The notes under the pieces: generated by a model
What the model was told of the DNA's origin: nothing
Database searches by the model: none
The model's input: the letters and a program-made list of their open reading frames with translations, nothing else
Position numbers and translations under genes: made by a program
From: JAGOVB01 sp964577365
GTDB taxonomy: Bacteria > Patescibacteriota > Minisyncoccia > Phycocordibacterales > PALSA-1337
Direction of reading: 5' to 3'
Assembly: GCA_964577365.1 (NCBI GenBank)
Contig: CAZNYP010000001.1
Span: 45,833 to 109,832, forward strand
Length of the DNA: 64,000 bases
Part shown: positions 48,818 through 57,234 of the stretch, in pieces
Position numbering within the stretch: the first letter of the stretch is position 1
Layout of the letters: each line of letters opens with the position of its first letter

Positions 48818-50659
48818 TTACTTCCACACACAACTCCCTGTATCTGCACTCACTTTTTCCACAAGATCAAACACCGTACGACAAATAGTCTCCATTGATG
48901 ATCGCTTTGCAAAACTGTGGTCTTCGTCTGGAATGGTGATGAGTCGAGAATTTTTATTGGTGAGCTGGAGCACATCCTGCAGTGTATATGCCTGATCGGG
49001 ATTTATCGTGCTGTCTTTTTCACCCTGGATGATGATTATTTTATCCGCTCTTGAAAGATTGTTGATATTTTGAATGATCGATGACTGATCAAAAATATGT
49101 GTATTGATCCGTGGCATGTATATCCCACCAAAATGCACATTGAAAATAGAGGTGCGCATGTAGTGGAGGAGTGATTTCCAATCAGTCACTCCGTTTATCG
49201 AAATGACTCCATCGATGAGCTGTGGTTTTTCGACGATAGATTTGAGTGAGAGATATCCCCCATAACTATTCCCCACGAGATATACATTGTCCGTCGCATC
49301 GAGCTTTTTCACTACGTCGATCGCTCGAGCTACATCGTCGACATCGACAGCACCCATATTTTTGGTGATTTTTTCAGCGTAGGTACGTCCATATCCGTAG
49401 CTACCCGAATAGTCGAGCTTTAGCACGCGTGTACCAGTCTTTGCAACCTGCTCGAGCACCCAGTCGTAGGTACCATAGCCTCCGTATGAGTGATAGCGCA
49501 TCGCCACTTGTCGATATGGTCCACCGTGGAGCCAGACGATGAGATCTTTTGACGGGATTGCGGGATTTTTTATATACACCCCTACATCAGATATATATGT
49601 TCTTTGTAATGTGTCTGGAGAGGCAATTGGTTTTATCGCCTCAAAATACGAATATGTTTTTGTAATCGGATTTATGAGAACGGGCACCGTGATATTGTCA
49701 CGAATTGCGAGTGCAAATATCTTTCCATTGATGAGTCGTGCGCCATACGCATACGATGCATTGTCGACTACTTTTTCTCCGTTAATATAAAAATTCCAGA
49801 TAGTAGGATTTTCTTTTGTGTTTGCAGTATAGGCGACCGTCTGTGCATCTACATAGATAAAATCAGAGATTTGAAAAAGGGTGGCTGGCACGATCCTTTT
49901 TCCATTTATATCGATAGCAGATAGATCTACCTCGTACACGGTCGCCACCCCATCACGATCATCGAGATATGCGAGTTTTTTGCTATCTGGAGAAAACCGA
50001 GTGAGTGCATTTTCCTCGACCATGAGATCCCAGGTCATTTCTTTTGTAAACACAGAATGCTCGAGACCCGTTTTCATATCGATGAGGACGATTCCCTTTT
50101 TCTCTTGGCGGAGTGGACTATAGAATGCAAAGAATCGGCCGTTTGGCGAGAGACTGCCACCCGAAAACGCCTTTTCACTCATATCCGCCTTGTAGAGTTC
50201 GGTACCGTATATATCGTAGACCGAGAGCTTTGTCCTCCCTGCTACGGGCTCACTCACGATCAAAAACTTTGTCGAGTCAGGAGTCCAGTAGACAAAAGCT
50301 GCACGGTTCGGATCGCGTAGTTTTGTTTTCACGGTCCATGCCCCATTTTTCAATACTGACAGCGCATTGTACGTCACTATTTGATTGTCGACTGTTTCAG
50401 TGTAGCGAACAAATGCTTTTTGTTTATCAGGACTCGCATATCCTGCACCAGGAAGCGCTGGAAAATCGGTGACGGTTTTCTTTTCATTTGAGACAGGTGT
50501 ACAGATCTCGTTGCAGAGAAACTGTGACTGCACCTCGAGATCACCGTAGCGCACGAGTACACCACTCTGATTTGCATCAATTATTTTTGTATACAAAGGA
50601 ACTTCTGCTGATGCAAAAAATGGGAAAAATATCAGGGCGAGCAATATGTATCGTCTCAT
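48818..50659 (-). CDS. Secreted S9-family (prolyl-oligopeptidase-type) peptidase
   Basis: A 613-aa protein. A signal peptide (MRRYILLALIFFPFFASA), an N-terminal beta-propeller-like region of about 340 residues, then an alpha/beta-hydrolase domain. Nucleophile motif GNSYGGYLS, Asp region QGEKDSTINPD and His in DEDHSFAK complete the triad. It probably cleaves peptides outside the membrane. ATG 50659 is supported by TATAAT (50666-50671), 6 nt upstream. The longer frame to 50749 is rejected because it reads through the tRNA-Ala gene. Confidence 0.92.
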   Translation of the reverse strand: MRRYILLALIFFPFFASAEVPLYTKIIDANQSGVLVRYGDLEVQSQFLCNEICTPVSNEKKTVTDFPALPGAGYASPDKQKAFVRYTETVDNQIVTYNALSVLKNGAWTVKTKLRDPNRAAFVYWTPDSTKFLIVSEPVAGRTKLSVYDIYGTELYKADMSEKAFSGGSLSPNGRFFAFYSPLRQEKKGIVLIDMKTGLEHSVFTKEMTWDLMVEENALTRFSPDSKKLAYLDDRDGVATVYEVDLSAIDINGKRIVPATLFQISDFIYVDAQTVAYTANTKENPTIWNFYINGEKVVDNASYAYGARLINGKIFALAIRDNITVPVLINPITKTYSYFEAIKPIASPDTLQRTYISDVGVYIKNPAIPSKDLIVWLHGGPYRQVAMRYHSYGGYGTYDWVLEQVAKTGTRVLKLDYSGSYGYGRTYAEKITKNMGAVDVDDVARAIDVVKKLDATDNVYLVGNSYGGYLSLKSIVEKPQLIDGVISINGVTDWKSLLHYMRTSIFNVHFGGIYMPRINTHIFDQSSIIQNINNLSRADKIIIIQGEKDSTINPDQAYTLQDVLQLTNKNSRLITIPDEDHSFAKRSSMETICRTVFDLVEKVSADTGSCVWK

Positions 50660-50691
50660 GTAGGTATTATACCCTACGATTTGTGATTTTG

Positions 50692-50764
50692 TGGACCTGA
50701 GGAGAGTCGAACTCCTGACCTTCCGCTTGCAAAGCGGCTGCTCTACCAACTGAGCTACAGGCCC
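50692..50764 (-). tRNA. tRNA-Ala (anticodon TGC)
   Basis: A 73-nt cloverleaf on the minus strand. Acceptor arm GGGCCTG/CAGGTCC includes the G3-U70 pair that marks tRNA-Ala. The D arm has GCTC/GAGC, the anticodon loop is TTTGCAA, and the T arm has AGGAG TTCGACT CTCCT. Discriminator A; the following bases are CAA, so CCA is not encoded. The 27-43 position is a G-A mismatch. Confidence 0.93.
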
Positions 50765-50821
50765 ATGCTTTTGAATGAAAAACAGTATACCTTATTAATC
50801 CCCTTTTGCAAAGTTATGCAC

Positions 50822-50849
50822 TTGACGCAATTTTTAACAGGAGTAGGAT
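50822..50849 (+). promoter_or_regulatory. Promoter of the 32-aa membrane protein
   Basis: TTGACG (50822-50827), 16-bp spacer, TAGGAT (50844-50849), ending 7 nt before ATG 50857. Confidence 0.6.
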
Positions 50850-50856
50850 TTCAACT

Positions 50857-50955
50857 ATGTCAGTAGTAATGTATCTGTTGACGCTCACCGCCCTCATGGT
50901 GGTGCTGGCGCTCGGGACATGGTGGACTGGCAAGAAGGTCAGTCTTCGCCAATAG
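50857..50955 (+). CDS. 32-aa single-span membrane microprotein
   Basis: Reads MSVVMYLLTLTALMVVLALG, then TWWTGKKVSLRQ and TAG. One membrane helix (about 3-23) and a short basic cytoplasmic tail. The promoter at correct spacing and a strong terminator make this tiny gene credible. Family not recognised. A complete single-gene unit on the strand opposite its neighbours. Confidence 0.6.
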   Translation: MSVVMYLLTLTALMVVLALGTWWTGKKVSLRQ

Positions 50956-50975
50956 CGCGCATGTCGCGTTTGCAG

Positions 50976-51008
50976 GCGGACCCCAGTGGGAAGGGGTCCG
51001 CTTTTTAT
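50976..51008 (+). terminator. Terminator of the 32-aa membrane protein
   Basis: GCGGACCCC (50976-50984), 8-nt loop, GGGGTCCGC (50993-51001), perfect 9 bp, then TTTTTATTTTA. Confidence 0.9.
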
Positions 51009-51862
51009 TTTATACTGACCCCCACAATATGCTCGACAAACTGCGGAATACTACTCCCGACAGAGTGCAGTGCGGACTCGAGTGGTGAACCTACAGAAAT
51101 ATCTGGGGTGGTGTGTACACGGATCAAATATATCCCCCGCTTTGGATGCACTACAAAATCTACACCAGAGTAGTGTTTCAATGAAAAAACATCGTGAATC
51201 TTGCGCGCCATCGCCACCAACTTTTCTTTTATACTGTGTGCAAACGCACTCGGTGCGACATGCCGATCAGGATGTATCTCGACTGGTGGCAGTACATAGA
51301 GAGTCTCATCTCGAAACCCTGGTATCGTCGCTACATGCACCTTTATCCCGGGGATATACTCCTCGAGTAGGACGGTTTCTTTGTTCAAAACTTTTTCTAG
51401 ATCGTCGATCGTCTGTACCATGCGTACCTCTGGTCGATCAAAGTACTTCACCATTGCCGGCATCGGGAAAGAGCGAAACAGTGTATATACATCGGTGCCG
51501 ACAGGTACTTCTTTGTATACTGGTGTCTTTATTTCATTTACTGCAAACGCTTTTTTTGCGAGGAGCCGATGATGCAGTGTCGCCATACTCATGCCTGATG
51601 AGCTCGTATGTGGCACATCGTGCATTTCGAGGATACTGTGTATCTCTGGATGAAAAGCATAGAGTGAGTTGTAGACGAGGTCGAAACCACGAACCGCATC
51701 CTGTGGCACTACGGGGAGACCCTGGATATGCCATACCCCTTGTTTATCTACATATATATCACTCACCTGATGATGCGAAAGATGGCGCAGGAGATCTGCT
51801 CCATTTTTCAGAGATTTTTCATGATCGCTTTTTCCTCCACGGAGAATACCGATACGTAGCAT
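51005..51862 (-). CDS. D-Ala-D-Ala-ligase-like ATP-grasp protein, probably inactive as a ligase
   Basis: A 285-aa ATP-grasp protein resembling Ddl (LRIGILRGGKSDHEKS, LLEEYIPGIKVHV, GVDFVVHPKRGIYLI). The usual HGxxGEDG substrate motif is replaced by NSLYAFHPEIHSILE. The magnesium-binding Glu and Asn of the C-terminal motif (normally E-x-N-T-x-P-G) are Arg248 and His250 here, with Asp235 kept. It may bind ATP or act on another substrate, or be regulatory. TATAAT (51869-51874) ends 6 nt before ATG 51862, choosing this start over 51928. Confidence 0.75.
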   Translation of the reverse strand: MLRIGILRGGKSDHEKSLKNGADLLRHLSHHQVSDIYVDKQGVWHIQGLPVVPQDAVRGFDLVYNSLYAFHPEIHSILEMHDVPHTSSSGMSMATLHHRLLAKKAFAVNEIKTPVYKEVPVGTDVYTLFRSFPMPAMVKYFDRPEVRMVQTIDDLEKVLNKETVLLEEYIPGIKVHVATIPGFRDETLYVLPPVEIHPDRHVAPSAFAHSIKEKLVAMARKIHDVFSLKHYSGVDFVVHPKRGIYLIRVHTTPDISVGSPLESALHSVGSSIPQFVEHIVGVSIK

Positions 51863-51869
51863 GCAGAAA

Positions 51870-53042
51870 TTATACCATGCGACTGCGGAGAAGTCGGTGA
51901 TACGCGATGGAGAAACGGTGAGCCTCACTATTTGCCAATAGGATTGACTTTTGAAACTCTGCGATCAGTTTTGCATCACCGAGTAGTGCCATCGGTTTGT
52001 GCTTTTCATTTTTTACGACTGACACGACGGGTATATCTCCTACAACAGCCATGGCTGCCTTTCTTTGTACTTCATTGCCATCAACTACGATGAGGTCGGG
52101 CATGCGCCACTCGGGATGATTCATTCTTCGCTTTAGGATCTCGGTGAGCGATGCTACTTCGTGAGCACCTTTTTCGTGTTGTATTTTAAATTTTCGATAT
52201 GAGCTGCGCTCCATATATCCGTCGTATGAGACCACCATCACTCCGGCTGTATTTTTGCCACTCAAATGTGCGACATCGTATGCTTCTATTCGGAACCCGG
52301 TCCTCTGTGTCTCCTCTTCGTCGCGAATGAGCGAGATGTCCTGAACATGGTTCAGTGCATACAGCGTTTTTTTGATTTCGTCTGCTTTTTCAAATGCCAT
52401 CTCTTTTGCATGTACCGCCATTTCCTTTTCGAGCTGCTTGACGAGCGTACTCTTTTTACCTTCGAGAAACAGTACTATTTTCTTGATTGTTTTTGCATAC
52501 TCTTGTTTTGTCATCCTTCCACCGCAGACTCCTGGGCATAGTCCTATCTGCGCATTGAAACAGAGTTTTCCGATTTTGCAGGTGTCTCTAAACGGAAATA
52601 TTTTTCGTATGATTTTCAATGCGTTTTTTACTATACCCCCGCTCGGGTATGGACCAAATACGTATTTGTATGTTTCCAAATTCCTCTCTCGAACGAGAAG
52701 TATTCGAGGAAACTCTTCGTCAGTGATTACAATGCAATAAAAACTTTTATTATCTTTTTCTTTTGTATTAAAATACGGCAAATGTTTTTTTATTTCATTT
52801 GCTTCGAGGATGACGGCTTCGAGTACCGAATCGGTTTCTATCCATTCGACCCTGTCTGCCTTTGTGACCATATCGACGAGGAGTGGGCCGCGGGTCGAGA
52901 TGAGGTCGTCCTTGAAATAGCTCTTTACACGATCACGCAGAGAGGTGGCACGACCAATATACAGGATATCGGTTCCCTTTTTGAAAAAATAGACGCCTGG
53001 ATTGTCTGGCAGCCCTATATTTGTGTAGTCTTGACCTGTCAT
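51870..53042 (-). CDS. uvrC: UvrC-type excinuclease subunit, short form
   Basis: A 390-aa homologue of UvrC, which makes both incisions in nucleotide excision repair. An N-terminal GIY-YIG nuclease (GVYFFKKGTDILYIGRATSL, in parts) is followed by a conserved Cys region (CKIGKLCFNAQIGLCPGVCGG, in parts), a UVR helix pair (about 205-240) and an RNase-H-like domain (AYDVAHLSGKNTAGVMVV, in parts; PDLIVVDGNEVQ). The tandem helix-hairpin-helix that ends usual 600-aa UvrC is missing. TACATT (53050-53055) ends 7 nt before ATG. Confidence 0.92.
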   Translation of the reverse strand: MTGQDYTNIGLPDNPGVYFFKKGTDILYIGRATSLRDRVKSYFKDDLISTRGPLLVDMVTKADRVEWIETDSVLEAVILEANEIKKHLPYFNTKEKDNKSFYCIVITDEEFPRILLVRERNLETYKYVFGPYPSGGIVKNALKIIRKIFPFRDTCKIGKLCFNAQIGLCPGVCGGRMTKQEYAKTIKKIVLFLEGKKSTLVKQLEKEMAVHAKEMAFEKADEIKKTLYALNHVQDISLIRDEEETQRTGFRIEAYDVAHLSGKNTAGVMVVSYDGYMERSSYRKFKIQHEKGAHEVASLTEILKRRMNHPEWRMPDLIVVDGNEVQRKAAMAVVGDIPVVSVVKNEKHKPMALLGDAKLIAEFQKSILLANSEAHRFSIAYHRLLRSRMV

Positions 53043-53059
53043 AGTACATAATGTAGCAT
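53031..53059 (+). promoter_or_regulatory. Promoter of the 68-aa accessory gene
   Basis: TTGACC (53031-53036), 17-bp spacer, TAGCAT (53054-53059), 13 nt before ATG 53073. Overlaps the divergent uvrC start. Confidence 0.45.
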
Positions 53060-53072
53060 AACTGCCGAACCC

Positions 53073-53279
53073 ATGAAAACCTTGATCCTCGCCCTAACGT
53101 TGCTGTTTGCTGGATTCATTTCCGGCGCAGCCTTCCAGTACACCCAGCAGTGGACCAGAATCCTTAACCTGGGAAACACCGTCATGGTCTTTCAAGACGG
53201 TGAGCCCACCATCCTTGAGTTCAATGACGAGCTCTTGTTGAGACCAGGTGCCGAGCTAGAAGTCATCGGGGGACTATAA
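53073..53279 (+). CDS. Small membrane-anchored accessory protein, 68 aa
   Basis: MKTLILALTLLFAGFISGAA is a signal anchor, followed by about 45 exported residues with an acidic centre (FQDGEPTILEFNDELLL). The motif order (anchor plus short beta-like domain) is reminiscent of small envelope proteins, but the family is not recognised. It is a plus-strand unit between uvrC and uvrA with its own promoter and terminator. Confidence 0.6.
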   Translation: MKTLILALTLLFAGFISGAAFQYTQQWTRILNLGNTVMVFQDGEPTILEFNDELLLRPGAELEVIGGL

Positions 53280-53298
53280 TAATGTACGCCCCGACTCA

Positions 53299-53331
53299 CA
53301 ACACCCGCCACCCCACCGGCGGTTGTTTTTT
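53299..53331 (+). terminator. Terminator of the 68-aa accessory gene
   Basis: CCGCC (53305-53309), 8-nt loop, GGCGG (53318-53322), with flanking CAAC/TTG partly extending the stem, then TTGTTTTTTATTTTTT. Confidence 0.75.
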
Positions 53332-55930
53332 ATTTTTTCAAGTGCTTTTTGAGATAGAGACCAGTGTATGACTTTTCATTTCGCGCGACATCCTCTGGAG
53401 TTCCTTTTGCGACGATCATCCCTCCTTTTACTCCACCCTCTGGTCCGATATCGATGATATAGTCTGCACATTTGATGAGGTCGAGGTTGTGCTCGATCAC
53501 AACTACGGTGTTTCCTTTGTTCACGAGTTGCTGGAGGATTTCAATGAGTTTTTTCACGTCCTCATAGTGGAGTCCCACGGTCGGTTCGTCGAGAAGATAT
53601 ATAGTCTTTTGCGTATGCGAACGGTAGAGCTCTGCAGAGATTTTGACACGCTGTGCTTCTCCGCCTGAGAGAGTCGTGGCTGATTGTCCGAGTTCGAGAT
53701 ATCCAAGACCTACTTCTTGTAATGTGTGGAGGCGTTCTTCGACAGCAGGAATATCTTGGAAAAATTCCAACGACTCATCGATGGTCATTTTGAGTACATC
53801 GTGAATACTCTTTTTCTTGTATTTTATTTCTAGAGTCTCTTTTGTAAATCGTTTTCCATTACATACATCACATGGTACGTATACGGTCGGCAAGAAATGC
53901 ATCTCGACCGCGATCTCTCCATTTCCCTGACACGCTTCACATCGTCCTCCTTTTACGTTAAACGAGAACCGTCCAGGACCCCAGCCTTTTGCCCGTGCCT
54001 CAGCCGATGCAGCAAAGAGGTCACGGATATGGCCCCATGCACCCGTATATGTAGCAGGGTTTGAACGAGGCGTACGTCCAATCGGTGACTGGTCGATGAG
54101 GATGGTGCGACTGAGGTATTCGGTACCGGTAAAGCTCGATACATTGTATACATTTGCAGTGCGATGACGGAACTCGAGCTTTGCCTGGAGATTTTTGTGG
54201 AGGATCTCATACATAAAAGAAGACTTTCCAGAACCAGATACTCCAGTGATGACGGTGAGCACTCCGAGCGGAACTTCGGCATTTAGATTTTTTATATTGA
54301 AAATATTTCCGCCTTTTATGAGGATTTTTCCTTTTGGTTCACGACGTCGTTCTGGCACCTCTATTTTCTCCTCTCCGCGGAGATATGCGAGGGTGAGTGA
54401 TCCTGAAGTATTTTTCTTTGCAGTGAGGAGCTCGTCCATATAGCCAGAGACGATCACCTCTCCACCGTGGACGCCGGCCTTTGGTCCGATATCGATGATG
54501 TAGTCAGAGGCATACATAGTATCTTCGTCGTGCTCGACCACGATGATGGTATTCCCCAGATCGCGAAGTGTAAGTAGGGTTTTGATGAGGCGGTCATTGT
54601 CGCGCTGATGAAGTCCGATGGTCGGTTCGTCGAGTACATACAGTGCACCCACAAGTCCTGAACCGAGCTGTGAAGCGAGTCTAATGCGCTGTGCTTCTCC
54701 TCCAGAGAGCGTGTGTGCACGTCGATCGAGTGACAGATACTCGATACCGACATTTAACATGAACTGCAACCGTGCCTCGATTTCCTTTAGCACTACCTTT
54801 GCGATCTCACGCTCGGACGAAGTGAGCCCGATATCCTCAAAATATTTCTTTGCATCTTCGATAGACAGAGAGACCGTGTCGACGATATTTTTTCCAGCTA
54901 TTTTTACGTTGAGGGCTTCCTCGCGGAGTCGCGCGCCTTTACAGACCTTGCACGGATCATCAGAAAAGAGAAATTCGGTACCGAGTCCATTACAGGTCGG
55001 ACATGCACCGTACGGAGAGTTGAACGAAAACAGGCGTGGCTCGATCTCAGGATATGAAAAGCCGTCATATGGGCACATGAACTTTGTCGACATCAGTTTT
55101 TCCTCATCTGGAAATGCGATCTTGATGAGACCATTTGCCTCCTCGACGCATTTTTCGAGTGACTCAGACAGGCGCTCCTTTGCATTGGCTACCTGATTTT
55201 TATTTATGAATTCTGAAAGGAAAATCTCGTCGACGAGAACATCGATATCATGCTTTTTATTTTTATCGAGGATGATCTGATCGCGTAGATTTTTCTCTTC
55301 CCCATCTACTTTTACCTTTGTATACCCTTTGCCGAGGAGATCGTAGAGGAGCTGATAGTACTCACCTTTTCGTCCAACGATGACGGGAGCAAAGATCCGC
55401 ACCTTTGCATCAGAGAGCTCGACGCCCATCACTTTTTTTGTACTTTTTGTGTGGGTGGTGATCTGCTTCAAAACACCTTCGAGGATTTCTTCTTTTGAAA
55501 TACGGTGGATCTCTCGACCACAGACGAGACAATGTGGCTTTCCTACACGTGCAAAAAGAATACGGAGATAGTCATAGATCTCAGTAATGGTCGCTACGGT
55601 TGAACGAGGGTTGTTCGAACGTGACTTTTGATCGATGGAAATTGCTGGAGAAAGTCCCGTGATCTCGTCGACATCTGGCTTTTGAAACTGTCGCAAAAAT
55701 TGTCGCGCATATGATGAGAGTGACTCGATATAACGGCGTTGTCCCTCTGCAAAAATAGTATCGAATGCGAGAGATGACTTTCCAGACCCAGAGAGTCCGG
55801 TGATCGCAATCATTTTGTTGCGAGGCATTTCGACGGTGATGTTTTTGAGATTGTGGGTACGTGCACCTTTTACCACGATCTTGTCATCGCTATCGGGGGT
55901 CAAAGATTGTTTTTTCTGTTTCTTGTCCAT
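53330..55930 (-). CDS. uvrA: UvrA excinuclease ATPase subunit
   Basis: An 866-aa damage-recognition ATPase of nucleotide excision repair. Two ABC modules: Walker A GLSGSGKSS (about 44-52) and GVSGSGKSS in the second half; both have LSGGEAQR signatures and LLDEPT/VLDEPT Walker B. Zinc modules are visible at CLVCG, CPYDGF...CPTCNGLG...CKVCKG and CEACQG...CDVCNG. The UvrB-binding and insertion domains are present in compact form (usual length about 940). The start overlaps the FAD oxidoreductase stop by 41 bp. Confidence 0.97.
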   Translation of the reverse strand: MDKKQKKQSLTPDSDDKIVVKGARTHNLKNITVEMPRNKMIAITGLSGSGKSSLAFDTIFAEGQRRYIESLSSYARQFLRQFQKPDVDEITGLSPAISIDQKSRSNNPRSTVATITEIYDYLRILFARVGKPHCLVCGREIHRISKEEILEGVLKQITTHTKSTKKVMGVELSDAKVRIFAPVIVGRKGEYYQLLYDLLGKGYTKVKVDGEEKNLRDQIILDKNKKHDIDVLVDEIFLSEFINKNQVANAKERLSESLEKCVEEANGLIKIAFPDEEKLMSTKFMCPYDGFSYPEIEPRLFSFNSPYGACPTCNGLGTEFLFSDDPCKVCKGARLREEALNVKIAGKNIVDTVSLSIEDAKKYFEDIGLTSSEREIAKVVLKEIEARLQFMLNVGIEYLSLDRRAHTLSGGEAQRIRLASQLGSGLVGALYVLDEPTIGLHQRDNDRLIKTLLTLRDLGNTIIVVEHDEDTMYASDYIIDIGPKAGVHGGEVIVSGYMDELLTAKKNTSGSLTLAYLRGEEKIEVPERRREPKGKILIKGGNIFNIKNLNAEVPLGVLTVITGVSGSGKSSFMYEILHKNLQAKLEFRHRTANVYNVSSFTGTEYLSRTILIDQSPIGRTPRSNPATYTGAWGHIRDLFAASAEARAKGWGPGRFSFNVKGGRCEACQGNGEIAVEMHFLPTVYVPCDVCNGKRFTKETLEIKYKKKSIHDVLKMTIDESLEFFQDIPAVEERLHTLQEVGLGYLELGQSATTLSGGEAQRVKISAELYRSHTQKTIYLLDEPTVGLHYEDVKKLIEILQQLVNKGNTVVVIEHNLDLIKCADYIIDIGPEGGVKGGMIVAKGTPEDVARNEKSYTGLYLKKHLKK

Positions 55931-57218
55931 TTAAAAGTTTACTTATGCGCTCTCCGCCGTATACTGATGGCAATATCCCCACTCCGTTGCACCCTAGGTT
56001 ATACATCAAAACGGGGTTTTTTGGCTCAAATCCAATACGTCGGACTTTGTCAGGAGTGTACCCCATGAGACCGTGCCATGTAAAGCTGTACTCGATCTTT
56101 TTGTTTGGATCGGGATCATAGGTCGACCGCACAAATGCATCGAACTTTTCCTGCTCTTCATCGGGGAATTCGTACTCGCGCATGTAGTGTTTTCGATCCG
56201 CAAGAGGAAAAACCGGGCCGCCGATCGAGATGAGATTTTTGCTTTTATCAAAATGTCGACGAGTGAGATAGAAATAGTCATCATCTTGGCCTGGGAAATA
56301 GCTGAGTGCTATCGGTTCTTTGTTCAATTTCTCCAGGTATCCCGACATATATCCGATCACTCCATTTACTGAATGATGAAATTTCGTATCGATATCGAGC
56401 CCTCCTTCATTGATGATCGTCACATTTTCAAAGCCATTTGTGCACAAGATCACCCGCTGCGTATCGATCGTGTGCTCGACTGCATCGAGGAGCGCATGAT
56501 CTTCCCTGAGCACAACCTTTTGTATGAGCGTATGTTCGTAGAGGACAAACCTGCCTGCATAGTGTTGGAGCAAATACTCTATCACTTCCTGACAAAATAG
56601 TGCAGAATTCACCACTCCTTTTTGAGCTGAGGTAGATGCAATATATATGTCATTTTCAGTCTCGAGCTCGAGGAGGATCTCTTTTTTATCTACTTTTGTA
56701 TATAGATTATTGTATTTTTCTGGTATCTCAAAGTCGATCGTATCTGCGACCTTGAGTGGCTCTATATTCATACCTCCTTTCTGTTTGAAAAAACTATCTT
56801 CGAGATGCTGTAGCACTCGTTCTTTTGTAGAGAATCCTGCATGGCCGATGAAACGAGAAAAAGGGATATCGAGCTGTGCGGTCGTATATATCTCGTCCAG
56901 TTGCGTCCACGCATTTTCTATCGCCTTCCATGCATGTGTAGTTTTTTCTAGTCCAAACTCCTGTACCATATCTGCAAATGGCCGTTCAAAATATGAGACA
57001 ACCTGACCGGCATTGTGCCCCGTCGCACCACTCGCGAGCTTTTCTTTTTCGATGATGACCACACGTGCGTCAGTATTTTTGAGTATATAAAACGCAGTCG
57101 AGACTCCGGCGATACCTGCGCCCACGATCGTCACATCGGTTTCGATGTCGTGCGTGAGCTTTACCGTTTTACGGTCTTCACGCAATTGATGGAGCCACGG
57201 CGACTTCGTCGTTTTCAT
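55890..57218 (-). CDS. FAD-dependent oxidoreductase (DAO family)
   Basis: A 442-aa flavoprotein of the glycine/D-amino-acid-oxidase family. The FAD-binding Rossmann motif VTIVGAGIAGVSTAF lies near residues 30-44. SGATGHNAGQVV is the conserved second FAD-contact region, and YNLGCNGVGILPSVYGGE (in parts) closes the domain. The substrate is unknown. TAAAAT (57225-57230) ends 6 nt before ATG. It lies between uvrB and uvrA without an obvious role in repair. Confidence 0.88.
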   Translation of the reverse strand: MKTTKSPWLHQLREDRKTVKLTHDIETDVTIVGAGIAGVSTAFYILKNTDARVVIIEKEKLASGATGHNAGQVVSYFERPFADMVQEFGLEKTTHAWKAIENAWTQLDEIYTTAQLDIPFSRFIGHAGFSTKERVLQHLEDSFFKQKGGMNIEPLKVADTIDFEIPEKYNNLYTKVDKKEILLELETENDIYIASTSAQKGVVNSALFCQEVIEYLLQHYAGRFVLYEHTLIQKVVLREDHALLDAVEHTIDTQRVILCTNGFENVTIINEGGLDIDTKFHHSVNGVIGYMSGYLEKLNKEPIALSYFPGQDDDYFYLTRRHFDKSKNLISIGGPVFPLADRKHYMREYEFPDEEQEKFDAFVRSTYDPDPNKKIEYSFTWHGLMGYTPDKVRRIGFEPKNPVLMYNLGCNGVGILPSVYGGERISKLLNGQETEKTIFDPR

Positions 57219-57234
57219 GGTTATATTTTAGCAT

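Noticed and set aside
50660..50749. N-terminal extension of the S9 peptidase
   Set aside because: It translates the tRNA-Ala gene; a signal peptide starts at 50659.
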